Shown here: piece by piece, positions 37,501 to 47,853 of the stretch | Layout of the letters: every line of letters begins with the position of its first letter | Numbering within the stretch: position 1 is the stretch's first letter | From: Bolinopsis microptera | Taxonomy: Eukaryota > Ctenophora > Tentaculata > Lobata > Bolinopsidae | Length of the DNA: 64,000 nt | Direction: 5' to 3' | Assembly (NCBI RefSeq): GCF_026151205.1 | Contig: NC_087076.1 | Span: 20,329,919-20,393,918, forward strand | Translations under genes and position numbers: made by a program | Notes under the pieces: generated by a model | Databases searched by the model: none | What the model saw: the letters and a program-made list of their open reading frames with translations, nothing else | Told to the model about the DNA's origin: nothing

Positions 37501-39099
37501 TCCGGATACAAATTCAGAGTATCGGCGCTATGACATGATTTAAAATTTTCGCGCGCAAAGCTGGCGAATTTTCGACAGTTTTCGTATGGTTTCTCAGGTT
37601 ATATTCGCAATTGAGAATGTAAACAAAAGTCGGCAAAAATATAAATAATCACATTCCACAGGAACTGGAAAAGAAGTTGATAGCTCGAAATTGTCCTCTT
37701 CCGAAGCTGTCAGAGTGTGAATACGTTTTCGACGAGCATATCGATAAACCTAAAAGTAAGTTAAATGTTTTTAAAGGTGCAATTTGTCTTACTGGTACTC
37801 AGTGTGCTATAACTCATAGTAATAATTCTTCTCACATCGGTTAATGGATGAGGATAACGACGCGTTCTCATGTAAGCAACGTTTTGATTATTTGGAACCT
37901 TTCCCCTCCTTCGTGAGAATTGGAAATCATCGAAAAGACCTGAATTTTTTTGGTGCATAGGAACTTTTTTATAGGGGCGCTTAAGAATTTTCGAGGGGTG
38001 GGGCGTCGAATGGTAACTGACCTCCTCATTGTACAATGTAGATATCATTGGTTACTAAGATAACAACTTTTCAGAAAGAGGCAGGCGAGGAAGAAGAAAA
38101 GCTGCCGTCAAGAAGAAAACCAAAGACGTGGAGGCTGAGGCTTCACCAAGGTCGCCGGGTCCAGTGGAGAGTTTGTCCTCTCCCTGCGAATCACCAGGTC
38201 TAGTCATCCAGTCTGACTGCGAGTCTCCACTACCCCTGGACTCAGACCCGTTAACTCTCAGTCAATTTAGCGCTCAGACTTCGTCCGATAAAACTTCTGA
38301 TGAAATAGAAAGTCCCATTGAACAAAGTGGAAACTCTGAGAAAGGTTCGGAACGTGGATTAAGAGGAGCTTCTCCGCAAGCTGAAGACCGTTTAGATCGT
38401 AATAGAACGCCTTCCGAGGGTAATTCAGTCGATCTAGTTTCAGATAATCTCCAGATTGCTAGTGACGCTACACCACCCCGGGATGAAACGCCACCGCGTG
38501 TCATCACGCCGTCACGTGAGATAACGCCGTCACGTGAGATAACTCCGCCACGTGAGATAACTCCGCCACGTGAGATAACTCCGCCACGAGAGATAACTCC
38601 GCCACGTGAGATAACTCCGCCACGAGAGATAACTCCGCCACGTGAGATAACGCCGCCTCAAGAAGCTACACTGCCACAAGAAGGTACACCTCCACAAGCC
38701 GAAAACACAGTGACGGCGAGTGATTTTGCTTCGAAAGAAACTGATATTTCCAGTACAAATGTGGGTTCAAACTCGTTGCATACTGATTCAGACAATCTGC
38801 CTCAAAACACACATCTGCCCTGTGAGCTCGTTCAGGCTGACACCGTGCAAGAAAACAGTGCAGATTGTGAATCCGAGGCAGCGGTTATCAAAGCAACAGA
38901 AACCAGTCCTTCCTCTAATCTGGAATCTGCCACCGTTACCCTCACCTCTCGGACTCCAAAATGTATTGAGAAAATTCCAAGGAGAACTTTACCAGCAGGT
39001 AATGATGAGGAGGAACTGGAATCCGACTCTGATATTTCGTTTAATCAGGATCAGGACACCGTAATAGAACATCAGTCAAAGCGAGCAATCCAATTGTAG
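31578..39099 (+). CDS. Multi-exon gene for a large low-complexity, basic nuclear-type protein
   Basis: I do not recognise the family. Exons: possible first 31578-31634 (MPRNDFLTRPAPESEDDLE, GTTTGT donor), then 35308-35433, 35571-35633, 35853-37158, 37279-37391, 37662-37755 and 38075-39099. The six from 35308 on have good AG/GT sites and join in frame; with the first the protein is about 927 residues. Ordered-looking parts are the 35308 and 35571 exons (GLLGILSEYYKYREPHNKQG, LEILDAVSK) and about 70 residues across 37040-37390 (EFWNCGIFSN, LPHDLYWMKENKLM). The rest is Pro/Ser/Lys-rich with nuclear-localisation-type clusters (KKKKKKRK; RGRRGRRK). The last exon has nine or ten tandem TPPREI hexapeptides (38505-38660). 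A chromatin or transcription role is guesswork. The first exon is uncertain: its intron is 3.7 kb and holds another gene and a LINE. Confidence 0.7.
32878..32885 (+). promoter_or_regulatory. TATA box of the HTH-PIP gene
   Basis: CTATAAAA lies 35 bp upstream of the ATG at 32920. A start site about 25-30 bp downstream of the box would leave a leader of only about 10 bases. No other core promoter in the window is this clear. Confidence 0.5.
32920..33675 (+). CDS. Pogo/CENP-B-type HTH protein with PIP box, no transposase domain
   Basis: An intronless 251-residue protein. Residues about 20-66 (LNSSQKREVVLMLNSGVSVR, then WSISDTTVRNIKRRA) are a psq/CENP-B-N type helix-turn-helix, the DNA-binding N terminus of pogo/Tigger transposases. 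Residues about 116-172 are four copies of a 14-residue unit, NLTAPTQTATASQE (42 bp each). A sumoylation-type IKQEP follows. Residues about 194-228 are a helical segment. The last residues, RQTSLQTFFKRT, contain a perfect PCNA-interacting PIP box (QxxLxxFF), a feature described at the C terminus of pogo-type transposases. The catalytic DDE domain that normally lies between is absent. It could be a domesticated gene or an internally deleted transposase. The frame is intact. It lies within the putative first intron of the large gene, same strand. Confidence 0.8.
   Translation: MKRSSSTSSESVTPSKKSRARLNSSQKREVVLMLNSGVSVRRTAEEWSISDTTVRNIKRRASEYLQTDDNLTPAIMHISDVIVSEPTNTPVQLMEDLVSVPESPEDAQQTTSAAEKNLTAPTQTATASQENLTAPTQTATASQENLTAPTQTATASQENLTAPTQTATASQEVPTAPTPQSIKQEPVDPAPLYSIPDTLRAAEELFQQLTLRYSLAYSDRAQVSSLLSDLRMQPGAPRSRQTSLQTFFKRT
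33267..33434 (+). repeat. 42-bp coding minisatellite, four copies
   Basis: Four nearly identical 42-bp units encode NLTAPTQTATASQE in the HTH-PIP gene. The copies are almost identical at the DNA level, which points to recent expansion or homogenisation. The antisense frames over this stretch (RSVWEPLGSLGRQL repeats) are by-products. Confidence 0.95.
33676..34339. other. AT-rich non-coding stretch
   Basis: This is the 3' flank of the HTH-PIP gene, rich in short AT repeats. I see no further coding or structured feature, and no inverted repeat that would mark the right end of a pogo element. Confidence 0.5.
34340..35214 (-). pseudogene. LINE RT5 fragment: C-terminal part of a reverse transcriptase
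   Basis: A 279-codon frame begins right at the catalytic motif (LEWEYADDADF) and runs to a stop at 34375. It continues with LFVNESKTEFTHIYL, LGSKLCSNEDIKRRC, VLMYNCSCWAASK, HLRQIIRMTYPNI and RWRMLGHVLRSD, the thumb and C-terminal region typical of RTE/L1-like or Jockey-like LINE proteins in invertebrates. The finger and palm regions and the endonuclease are missing: 5' truncation. An A-rich 3' end lies near 34350. At the 5' junction the motif GTCTTAGATAAGAC(A/G)TAAGTT is duplicated (35197-35240). It lies antisense in the putative first intron of the large gene. Confidence 0.8.
38505..38660 (+). repeat. 18-bp coding repeat, hexapeptide TPPREI
   Basis: Nine or so tandem 18-bp units (ACTCCGCCACGTGAGATA and close variants) encode TPSREI/TPPREI. 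Each unit carries CCACGTGAG or CCACGAGAG. The repeat is in frame and sits in a disordered region of the large nuclear-type protein. Confidence 0.95.
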
Positions 39100-39920
39100 A
39101 ACCCTAGAAACCCTAGCTTAACTTCACTTCATTTTAGTTCGTGTACATGATAAATTATCAAGCTCTTTGGTTGCTTTTAAATTGTTTTCATTTTTAAATT
39201 TTATAGCCCTTTTATTTAAAACGTATAATATATTGATGTGTTTCTTTGATTTGTTTTGTGCCGAAAACGATCAAATGATTGATTTAGATTTGAAGGGTCA
39301 TTTGATTGATGTTTCCTTTGATCATAGTAGAATCAGTTTATTATGTTTTAATTTAATCTCTAAATACCTCGCTGGTGCAGAGCGTAGTATGAACAGATGC
39401 TTTGTATTAATACACAAAATATATTTCAAATGGTGAGAACGCTGGCTTTTTTTGTTCAAAACATCTTCTACCGAATTATTTTATTTAAATCTTTCAAATC
39501 AATCAATTACATTTAATCAATTTAAATTGCACAATTGATTAAATGACAAAATGTGTCCTGAGAGTAAATGTAAATTTGCGAACGAGCTTAATATGATTAA
39601 TATGCTTAATATTTTAATTGTCATCAAACCAACGAGAATCCCTTGAATCTAGCTAAACTATTAACATGCCCTGTCCACTCAAAACTTCAAGAGACAAAAT
39701 TTGGAGACAAACAGGTGAGCTGGGGGAAAGGTAGCTTTGGAAATGTACTATGTGAAGACTGATTGGAAAATAATTGCTACACGTTGTATACCTCTCTCGT
39801 GCACTCCGTCCGCCCGCCGGATGGAGTGCGGCCGGCTAATTTGTAAGTGTGTTAAAATTTAATTTTAATTAAAAATGATAAATAGTGTAAAAAAAGTATA
39901 GCAGACCCCCCTTCGGTGAG
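39100..39920. other. 3' flank of the large gene; no further gene seen
   Basis: AT-rich sequence that should hold the 3' untranslated region. The 89-codon frame at 39167 has no recognisable domain and biased AT composition, and I do not call it. Confidence 0.5.
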
Positions 39921-39989
39921 CTCTTAAATCTAAATATTGTGAACTTAAAGATAAAGGGCGCCCGGCCGGAGAGAAAAGGGTTTGCAACG

Positions 39990-40245
39990 TATGTCAAATA
40001 TTTGCTCTATCCAGAGCCCTCTCGCTTGCAGTATGCAGTAGCGCGCAACCGCCGCGCCGAAGGCGCGTCACGCATAGCACTAGCAGTACGTCACGCATTG
40101 ATTCACGATGTCAATCCTTCGCAGCTCGGTGAGGCACAGTGGTGCATCTCGCCGATCTACCGGTGGTTGCGAGAAGAATTATTTGGTGCGCGGCGCGACC
40201 CAGTAGGCCAGTAGTGCATCGCGCTACAAGTCACGCATAGCTAGC
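39990..40245 (-). repeat. Z repeat copy in inverted orientation
   Basis: Positions about 40090-40240 are the reverse complement of about 16755-16880 (shared blocks GGTTGCGAGAAGAATTATTT and GTGCATCTCGCCGATCTAC), with CCAGAGCCCTCTCGCTTGCA just upstream, as near 15520. The 91-codon frame here arises from the repeat and is not a gene. Confidence 0.75.
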
Positions 40246-40623
40246 AGTAGTAGTACTAGTACGTACGCGTAGACTCATGGCTGATGGCTAGGTGTTGACC
40301 ATTGTTAATGTTCTGGCCCGGCGCGCGCTATTTCGTAGCACAGAAGTTATACTTGAGACCAGAATTGCCGGATTTTTGCCGGATAATCGCGCTGCAAATT
40401 TCCCAAACTTTTTCAAAATATTACTTGAAATCATGTGTCATGGCCAACTGTCCACAAAACTTGGCAAATATTAACAGGACAATACCAACTTCCACATATA
40501 CCACTGTGCATGAAGTAATATAGTCATAGCGATCACTAGGTAATACCTGAAACACAAGGATAAGTTGTGTAGGTTTACAACCTACCAGGACGCGCGCCGA
40601 GTTGGACTCGTCGACGGTCCTGT

Positions 40624-40982
40624 AATGAATAACCGAAACACAGCTGGAAACTGGTTTAAAACAAAAGGTATCCTGATGAGTAGCAAAGTGTTTGAACAAA
40701 GAACAGTGGCAATTCTTATAGCTGGATCAGTTTTCGTTATTTTAGCTTTAGCTTTGATTGATTTTATATTTAAATTGAAGAAGAAGTCGAAAATTATGGT
40801 AAAATTGGTGAAATGTTTTTTTCCTGTCATGAACAGAAAATAAATCTCAAGCAGTGTCTTCTAACGAGTTCGATGGAGATAAGCTTTGACTTGGGGATAC
40901 TTTGCTACCTTTTCTGGCATAGAATACAGGATAAAGGTGCTTAAATATTCGGTTCCTTACTTGATATAGTGATTTCTGATTG
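40624..40982 (+). pseudogene. Decayed copy of the membrane-protein locus at 49.3-50.1 kb
   Basis: Positions 40624-40836 match 49293-49501, and 40837-40982 match about 49966-50115; roughly 465 bp between them are missing here. The first part still reads MNNRNTAGNWFKTKGI and the transmembrane stretch TVAILIAGSVFVILAL, then FKLKKKSKIM. The second part has in-frame stops. The breakpoint is not at splice sites, so this is a deleted genomic duplicate rather than a retrocopy. In this copy the frame runs through the point where the 49-kb copy has an extra T. Confidence 0.75.
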
Positions 40983-41083
40983 CTCCATAAAATTGTGGGC
41001 TCTTACTAAATCGCTCGCCAAAAAAATTTCACGTCATGACTTTGGTTTTTTTGGTTTTGCAGCCGTACAAAACGGTTTTACAT

Positions 41084-41174
41084 AAACCCTAATCCCAACC
41101 CTAACCCTAATCATAACCCCGAAGCTATCCATAATCTTAACCACAACCCTAACCCTAACCCGAGCCCTAAATAA
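41084..41174. repeat. Degenerate interstitial telomeric repeats (CCCTAA)n
   Basis: CCCTAA and close variants (ACCCTAATCCCAACCCTAAC; later AACCCTAACCCTAACCCGAG) fill this stretch, interrupted near 41117-41137. TTAGGG/CCCTAA is the ancestral animal telomere repeat. Non-telomeric DNA continues on both sides, so the tract is internal. A (G)18-type run follows at about 41261-41277. Confidence 0.75.
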
Positions 41175-41783
41175 TCGAATTCACGTTTTACTAGCCTGTC
41201 ACGTGACCAAAACGGTTTTTTGCCCATAACTCTCCAGGGAAGCATTTTAACCCTACGTTATGGGGGGGGGGGGGGGTGATTCGGAATCAGCGTCCAAAAT
41301 TACACCGATCTAGATCACTTTCATGCCTAAAGGGCCTTTACACAAGAATTTTCTTAAAATTTGGGCGAGCGATTTAGTAGGAGCGAAAATTGTGACTGTT
41401 GATTTTGTTTCATGAATTTGACCTTTTAAGGATTTACAACGAAGTGAAATGATTTCGACTGTTCCGCATATTTTAAAACCACAATGGACCAATTGTCCAA
41501 CTACAGGCTGGGAGAATGAATTGGCGTGCACACGGGACACCGGTGCGCGATACATTGTGACGTGCGAGCAGCGTATTTGGTATTACTAATACTATTAGTC
41601 GACCTTGGTCGAGATATATTATGGCAATTGCGTTCTTCTAATTCTTGCAAATCTCTTATTTTTATATACTCCACTAGTAGTAGTACTACTGGTGGGAAGG
41701 TAGGTTAAATTTATTTGTAAACTTCAGCGATCATTAACATCACTTCCGCATAAGGGCTCAGTTAACTACTATTAGTATTACAA

Positions 41784-42143
41784 ATTTTACCAAAACCCAT
41801 AATCATGGGTAGAGTGGAGCGCTGCCAGTGTCTCTCTTTCCCAAACAAAAGGCAATGATATCAATTTGAATGACCGTTATCAAATGCAAAATGATACCGA
41901 GAATGAAATCGGTCGCTCGCTTTTCCCACTCATTCATGGCTTACGAATTGTAATAAGTTTCGATTTATAACATGTAATCTATTTCAATTGTAAATGAATG
42001 GGAAAAGCGAGCGACCGATTTCATTCTCGGTATCATTTTGCATTTGATAACGGTCATTCAAATTGATATCATTGCCTTTTGTTTGGGAAAGAGAGACACT
42101 GGCAGCGCTCCACTCTACCCATAATTATGGGTTTTGGTAAAAT
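41784..42143. repeat. Foldback element FB1 (arms about 155 bp, spacer about 55 bp)
   Basis: The left arm (41784-41938) is nearly perfectly complementary to the right arm (41994-42143). It starts ATTTTACCAAAACCCATAAT and includes GGTCGCTCGCTTTTCCCA. Two further copies with longer spacers lie at 45178-45704 and 46756-47280. There is no ORF in it. Confidence 0.9.
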
Positions 42144-43185
42144 ATCATCTCTTTTTTATTATAATGTCAGGGTACTTTACAAAGCCGAAATGTAAACTCA
42201 TAACTTCATTAATATTAATAAGGAGGTTATTTAAACGATTTCGAAATTTTTCCTTTGAAAACATTTCCTTGTGTTTAGGTAAGCATATCGGTCGATCACT
42301 GACTGAATATGCCACTTTATACTCATTGAAGTTGGCATTAAATTCATATATAATGACATTGAACTGTCGTGGCAAAGCAGAATTTGTTCAAAATCACGAA
42401 TGAGCAAAATTTTAACCTTTCGCACGTGCAAACCTTGAGCGGAAGTTGCGTGCGCATCCAATATTGAATCACCGTAAATTTTTGCATGATGGTGTTTTAT
42501 ATATAGTTTGATAAGCATGCAAAGTTTCAAAGTATTTCAAGAAGAACTGTAATCACAACGGCACTCCAAAGTTGACGGAAATTGGTGAAAACAGCAATTT
42601 TCAGTGATTTTAGCAATTTTTAATCAATTTGGGCGTGTCCCCACGTGTGCAACTTTTCGATTTTCAACTTTAAAACTAGCCTATGACACAATTTAGAGCT
42701 TTAGGAAGCAAAATTGAGCTCCACAACCCAAGGGATGGTGCAACACCAGAGAATACTAGAACGTAAAATTAGCGTTTTTATAAAATTATTCTTTAAAAAA
42801 GCACTAACTTCAATAGCGAATATCTTAATGAAGGAGCAAGCTAGAAAAACTTTCCGGTAGATTTTCAGAATGCTTAAACAATTATCTAACTTCAATATGC
42901 CCTCAAATTTTGAATAAAATTACTCCTTAATGGCGTAAAATCGATTTGAAAAATGATTACTTTGTGAAAAATCAAGTTTTAAAAATGGTTAACTTGATGA
43001 CGTCATCAAGTGGTGATGATGACGTTGAATAACTTTTTAACATAATGTTAACTAAAGTCTAAACAATTATCTTCAAGACCTGTGGTCCGAAATGGCTGTA
43101 TCTTTTATACTTTAGAATCTACGGACACTTAAATACAGGCTATAATTCACTGGCAAAGTGTCTATCCCTGAATATATATCACAAT
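42144..43185 (-). repeat. X repeat, inverted copy
   Basis: About 1.04 kb that reads, as reverse complement, as the copies at 44146-45177 and 45705-46755. Shared landmarks include the TATATTCAGGGATAGAC end, a GATGACGTCATCAAG palindrome and the GGGACACGCCCAAATTGAT segment. It has no convincing gene; the short frames that recur in all three copies (MKLCMLIKLYIK...) are repeat by-products. Confidence 0.88.
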
Positions 43186-44145
43186 GGCAAGCATGACCGT
43201 GCCTCTTATATTCACAATACTATTTAACCCCTTTACTATTTACCCCCTTTACTATTTACCCCCTTGACTTTTATACCCCCTTTACTATTACACCCCTTTA
43301 TTGTTTTTCAGGCATTAAGACTCATCGAAAGTAGTTCAGCAGGTATATTTATGTTCAAAACATTCTAATTTAATGTTAAATATGACAGGAATAAAAAATA
43401 GTTATGTAAAGGTTTTTAAGAAATTTGCGCAAAATACGCGCCAGCATGTTATACGAAATTCGGTAAAAAACCCAAAATCGCCATATTCAGGTGCCTTAAA
43501 AACCATGTTAAAATTGTGTTAGAGATCTGAAAATTTGCAGGGCGTCTAGACGTTGACCAAATCGACTGCAAAAAAAGTTTCAAGTTTCAGGAGCATCGGG
43601 AAATGGGTTTTCTAGAACCCCTGTTTTACGACAGATTGTCGGGACATATACAGATCACAGTGCTGGCAAGCACGACCGTTGCATTTATTGTGGGTATACT
43701 ATGTACCCCTTTACTATTATACCCCCTTTACTATTATACCCCCTTTACTATTATACCCCCTTTGGTACACGCTACAAGCCTCTTTCCGGCAGGAGTTTTT
43801 CAGGCATTACGACTCATCGGAAGTCGTTCAGCAGATTTATTTTTAGTTCAAAACATTCTAATTTGATGTCAAAGATGACAGGAATAAAAAATAGTTATGT
43901 TGAGATTTTTAAGAAATTTGCATAAAATACTCGCCAGCACTGTTATACGAAATTCGGTAAAAAACCCAAAATCGCCATATTCAGGTGCCTTAAAAACCAT
44001 GTTAAAATTGAGTTGAAGATCTGAAACTTTGCAGGGCATCTAGACGTTGACCAAATCGACTACAAAAAAAGTTTCAAGTTTCAGGAGTATCGGGAAGTGG
44101 GTTTTCTGGAACCCCTGTTTTACGACAGATTGTCGTGATATATAC
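43186..44145 (+). repeat. Two tandem Y repeats with a TTTACTATTATACCCCC minisatellite
   Basis: Units at about 43186-43656 and 43657-44145 share GGCATTA(A/C)GACTCATCG, TACGAAATTCGGTAAAAAAC and CCCCTGTTTTACGACAGATT. Each starts with three to five copies of a roughly 17-bp CCCCTTTACTATTATAC unit (for example 43708-43758). A third, inverted copy lies at 47281-47853. Confidence 0.88.
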
Positions 44146-45177
44146 ATACATATATATTCAGGGATAGACGCTTTGCCAGTCAATTGTAGCCTGTATTTAA
44201 GTGTCCATAAATTCAAAAGTATAAAAGATACAGCCATTTCCGACCACAGGTCTTGCAAATAATTGTTTACACTTTAGTTTACACTGTATAAAAAAATTAT
44301 TTGACGTCATCAACACCCCTTGATGACGTCATCAAGTTAACCGTTTTAAAAACTTGATTTTTGACAAAGTAATAACTTTTAAAATTAATTTTAAACCATT
44401 AAGGAGTAATTTTATTCAAAATCTGAGGAAATTTTTACCTTAGATAATTGTTCAAGCATTCTGAAAATCTACCGGAAAGTTTTTCTAGCTTGCTCCTTCA
44501 TAAAGATATTCGTCATTGAAGTTTGTGCTTTTTTGAAGAATTATTTTATAAAAACGTCAATTTTGCGATTTAGTATTCTCTGGTGTTGGGCCATGCCTTG
44601 GGTTGTGGAGCTCAGTTCTGCTTCCTATAGGTATAAATTGTGCATTAGGCTAGTTTTAAAGTTGAAAATCGAAAAGTTGCACACGTGGGGACACGCCCAA
44701 ATTGATAAAAAATTGCTAAAATCACTGAAAATTGCTGTTTTCGTCATTTTCTGTCAACTTTAGAGTGCCGTTGTGATTACAGTTCTTCTTGAAAAACTTT
44801 GAAACTTTGCATGCTTATCAAGCTATATATAAAACAATTACATGCAAAAAGTTACGGCGATTCAATATTGGATGCGCACGCAACGTCCGCTAAAAGTTTG
44901 CACGTGCGAAAGGTGAGAATTTTGTTCATTCGTGATTTCCAACAAATTCTGCTTTGCCACGACAGTTTAATGTCATTATATATGAATTTAATGCCAACTT
45001 GAATGAGTATTAAGTGGCATATTCAGTCAGTGATCGACCGATATGCTTACCTAAACACAAGGAAATGTTTTTAAAGGAAAAGTTTCGAAATCGTTGAAAC
45101 TTCCTCCTTATTAATGAAGATATCAGTTTATATTTCGACTTTATAAAGTACCCTGACATTATAATCAAAAAGAGATG
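44146..45177 (+). repeat. X repeat, direct copy 1
   Basis: Homologous to 45705-46755 in the same orientation and to 42144-43185 in inverted orientation. It begins with TATATTCAGGGATAGACGC and ends with AGTACCCTGACATTATAATC, abutting foldback FB2. Confidence 0.88.
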
Positions 45178-45704
45178 ATATTTTGCCAAAACCCATAATC
45201 ATGGGTAGAGTGGACCGCTGCCAGTGTCTCTCTTTCCCAAACAAAAGGAAATGATATTAATTTGATTGACCGTTCTCAAATGCAAAATGATACCGAGAAT
45301 GAAATATCGGTCGCTCGCTTTTCCCATTTATTTACAATTGTAATACATTAAGAAGAACTACCCAAAGGCAGCTGTACTCGGCAATGAAGATTCAATAAAC
45401 TACAGCTTGTTCAATAAGTAATAACTACCACCCTTGTCCCTTACCCCGAAATACTAGGTATCGACCCGAACGCAACCCAAAGAGATTTTTACAGCATCAG
45501 ATTGATGTAATTGTAATCAATCGAAACTTATTTATACAATTCGTAAGCCGTGAATGAATGGGAAAAGCGAGCGACCGATTTCATTCTCGGTATCATTTTG
45601 CATTTGAGAACGGTCAATCAAATTAATATCATTTCCTTTTGTTTGGGAAAGAGAGACACTGGCAGCGGTCCACTCTACCCATGATTATGGGTTTTGGCAA
45701 AATA
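45178..45704. repeat. Foldback element FB2
   Basis: Arms of about 155 bp (ATATTTTGCCAAAACCCATA ... complement at 45688-45704) enclose a spacer of about 210 bp. The spacer carries AAGAAGAACTACCCAAAGGC and TACTCGGCAATGAAGATTCA, also found in FB3 but missing from FB1. Confidence 0.88.
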
Positions 45705-46755
45705 TACAGATATACATATATATTCAGGGATAGACGCTTTGCCAGTCAATTATAGGCTATATTCAGGTGTCCGTATATTCAGAAGCTTTAAAGATACAGC
45801 CATCTCGGACCACAGGTCTTGAAGATGATTGTTTAGACTTTAGTTTACATTATATTAAAAAGTAATTTAACGTCATCATTACCACTTGATGACGTCATCA
45901 AGTTAACCATTTAAAAAACCTGTTTTTTTACAAAGTAATCACTTTTAAAATCGATTTTACGCCATTAAAGAGTAATTTTATTCAAAATTTGAGGGCATAT
46001 TGAAGTTAGATAATTGTTTAAGCATTCTGAAAATCTACCGGAAAGTTCCCCTACCTTGCTCCTTCATAAAGATATTTGCCGTTGAAGTTAGTGCTTTTTT
46101 GAAGAATTATTTTATAAAAACTTCAATTTTGCGATTTAGTATTCTCTGGTGTTGGGCTATCCCTTGGGTTGTGGAGCTCAGTTCTGCTTCTTATAGGTAT
46201 AAATTGTGCATTAGGCTAGTTTTAAAGTTAAAAATCGAAAAGATGCACACGTGGGGACACGCCCAAATTGATTAAAAATTGCTAAAATCACTGAAAATTG
46301 CTGTTTTTACCATTTTCTGTAAACTTTGGTGTGCCGTGGTGATTACAGTTCTACTTGAAATACTTTGAAACTTTGCATGCTTATCAAACTATATATAAAA
46401 CACCAACACGCAAAAATTTACGGCGATTCAATATTGGATGCGCACGCAACGTCCGCTCATAGTTTGCACGTGCGAAAGGTGATAATTTTGCTCATTCGTG
46501 ATTTCAAACAAATTCTGCTTTACCACGACAGTTCAATGTCATTATATATAAATTTAATGCCAACTTGAATGAGTATAAAGTGGCAAATTCAGTCAGTGTT
46601 CGACCGATATGCTTACCCAAACACAAGGAAATGTTTTCAAAGGAAAAATTTCGAAATCGTTGAAACTTCCTCCTTGCTCCTTATTAATGAAGATATCAGT
46701 TTATACATTATATTTCGACTTTACAAAGTACCCTGACATTAATCAAAAAGAGATG
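45705..46755 (+). repeat. X repeat, direct copy 2
   Basis: Same orientation as 44146-45177, with scattered substitutions and small indels. It abuts FB2 on the left and FB3 on the right. Confidence 0.88.
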
Positions 46756-47280
46756 ATATTTGACCAAAACCCATAATCATGGCTAGAGTGGACCGCTGCC
46801 AGTATCTCTCTTTCCCAAACAAAAGGAAATGATATTAATTTGATTGACCGTTTTCAAATGCAAAATGATACCGAGAATGAAATCGGTCGCTCGCTTTTCC
46901 CATTCATTTACAATTACAAATGTAATAGATTAAGAAGAACTACCATACCTGAAGATAGCTGTACTCTGCAATAAAGATTCAATTAACTTCAGCTAATTCA
47001 CTAACTACCACCCTTATCCCGAAATACTAGGTAACGACCCGAACGCAACCCAAATAGATTATTACAGCATACAGTGATCGATGTAATTTATCGAAACCTA
47101 TTACAATTCGTATAACTATAAGCCGTGAATGAATGGGAAAAGCGAGCGACCGATTTCATTCTCGGTATCATTTTGCATTTGAAAACGGTCAATCAAATTA
47201 ATATCATTTCCTTTTGTTTGGGAAAGAGAGATACTGGCAGCGGTCCACTCTACCCATGATTATGGGTTTTGGTCAAATAT
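46756..47280. repeat. Foldback element FB3
   Basis: Left arm starts ATATTTGACCAAAACCCATA; the right arm ends with its complement at 47280. The spacer resembles that of FB2. FB2 and FB3 are more like each other than either is like FB1. Confidence 0.88.
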
Positions 47281-47853
47281 GTATATATGTATATATATAT
47301 ATGTATATATCACGACAATCTGTCGTAAAACAGGGGTTCTAGAAAACCAATTTCCCGATGCTCCTGAAACTTGAAACTTTTTTACAGTCGATTAGGTCAA
47401 CGTCTAGACGCCCTGCAAAGTTTCAGATCTCTAACTCAATTTTAACATGGTTTTTAAGGCACCTGAATATGGCGATTTCGGGTTTTTTACCGAATTTCGT
47501 ATAACAGTGCTGGCGAGTATTTTATGCAAATTTTTTAAAAATCTCAACATAACTATTTCTTATTTCTGACATCTTTGACATCAAATTAGAATATTTTGAA
47601 CTAAAAATAAATCTGCTGAACGACTTCCGATGAGTCTTAATGCCTGAAAAACTCCTGCCGGAGGCGTCGGCCTTCGGCCGCCGCCTCCGGCCGGAGTGCA
47701 CGCTTTGCGTGCACGAAAGAGGCTTCCGACGTGTACCAAAGGGGGTGTAAAGGGCCAGGGGGTATAATAGTAAAGGGGATAGAATAGTAAAGGGGGTTCA
47801 TAGTATACCCCCAATAAAGACACCGCTCGTGCTTGCCAGCACTGTGATATATA
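47281..47853 (-). repeat. Inverted Y repeat with a GC-rich hairpin insertion
   Basis: The reverse complement of the Y units at 43186-44145, including the minisatellite (GGGGGTATAATAGTAAAG near 47758). It carries about 60 bp of GC-rich hairpin-forming sequence at 47659-47722 (GCGTCGGCCTTCGGCCGCCG; GTGCACGCTTTGCGTGCAC) that the other Y units lack. Confidence 0.85.

Noticed and set aside
39939-40214. 91-codon frame
   Set aside because: It lies in the Z repeat and is its translation.
41084-41174. A chromosome end
   Set aside because: The telomere-like tract is short, degenerate and followed by more than 20 kb of further sequence.
42231-46568. Recurring short frames (MKLCMLIKLYIK, MKLDNCLSILKIYRK) in the X repeats
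   Set aside because: They differ by indels and stops among copies and match no family; repeat by-products.
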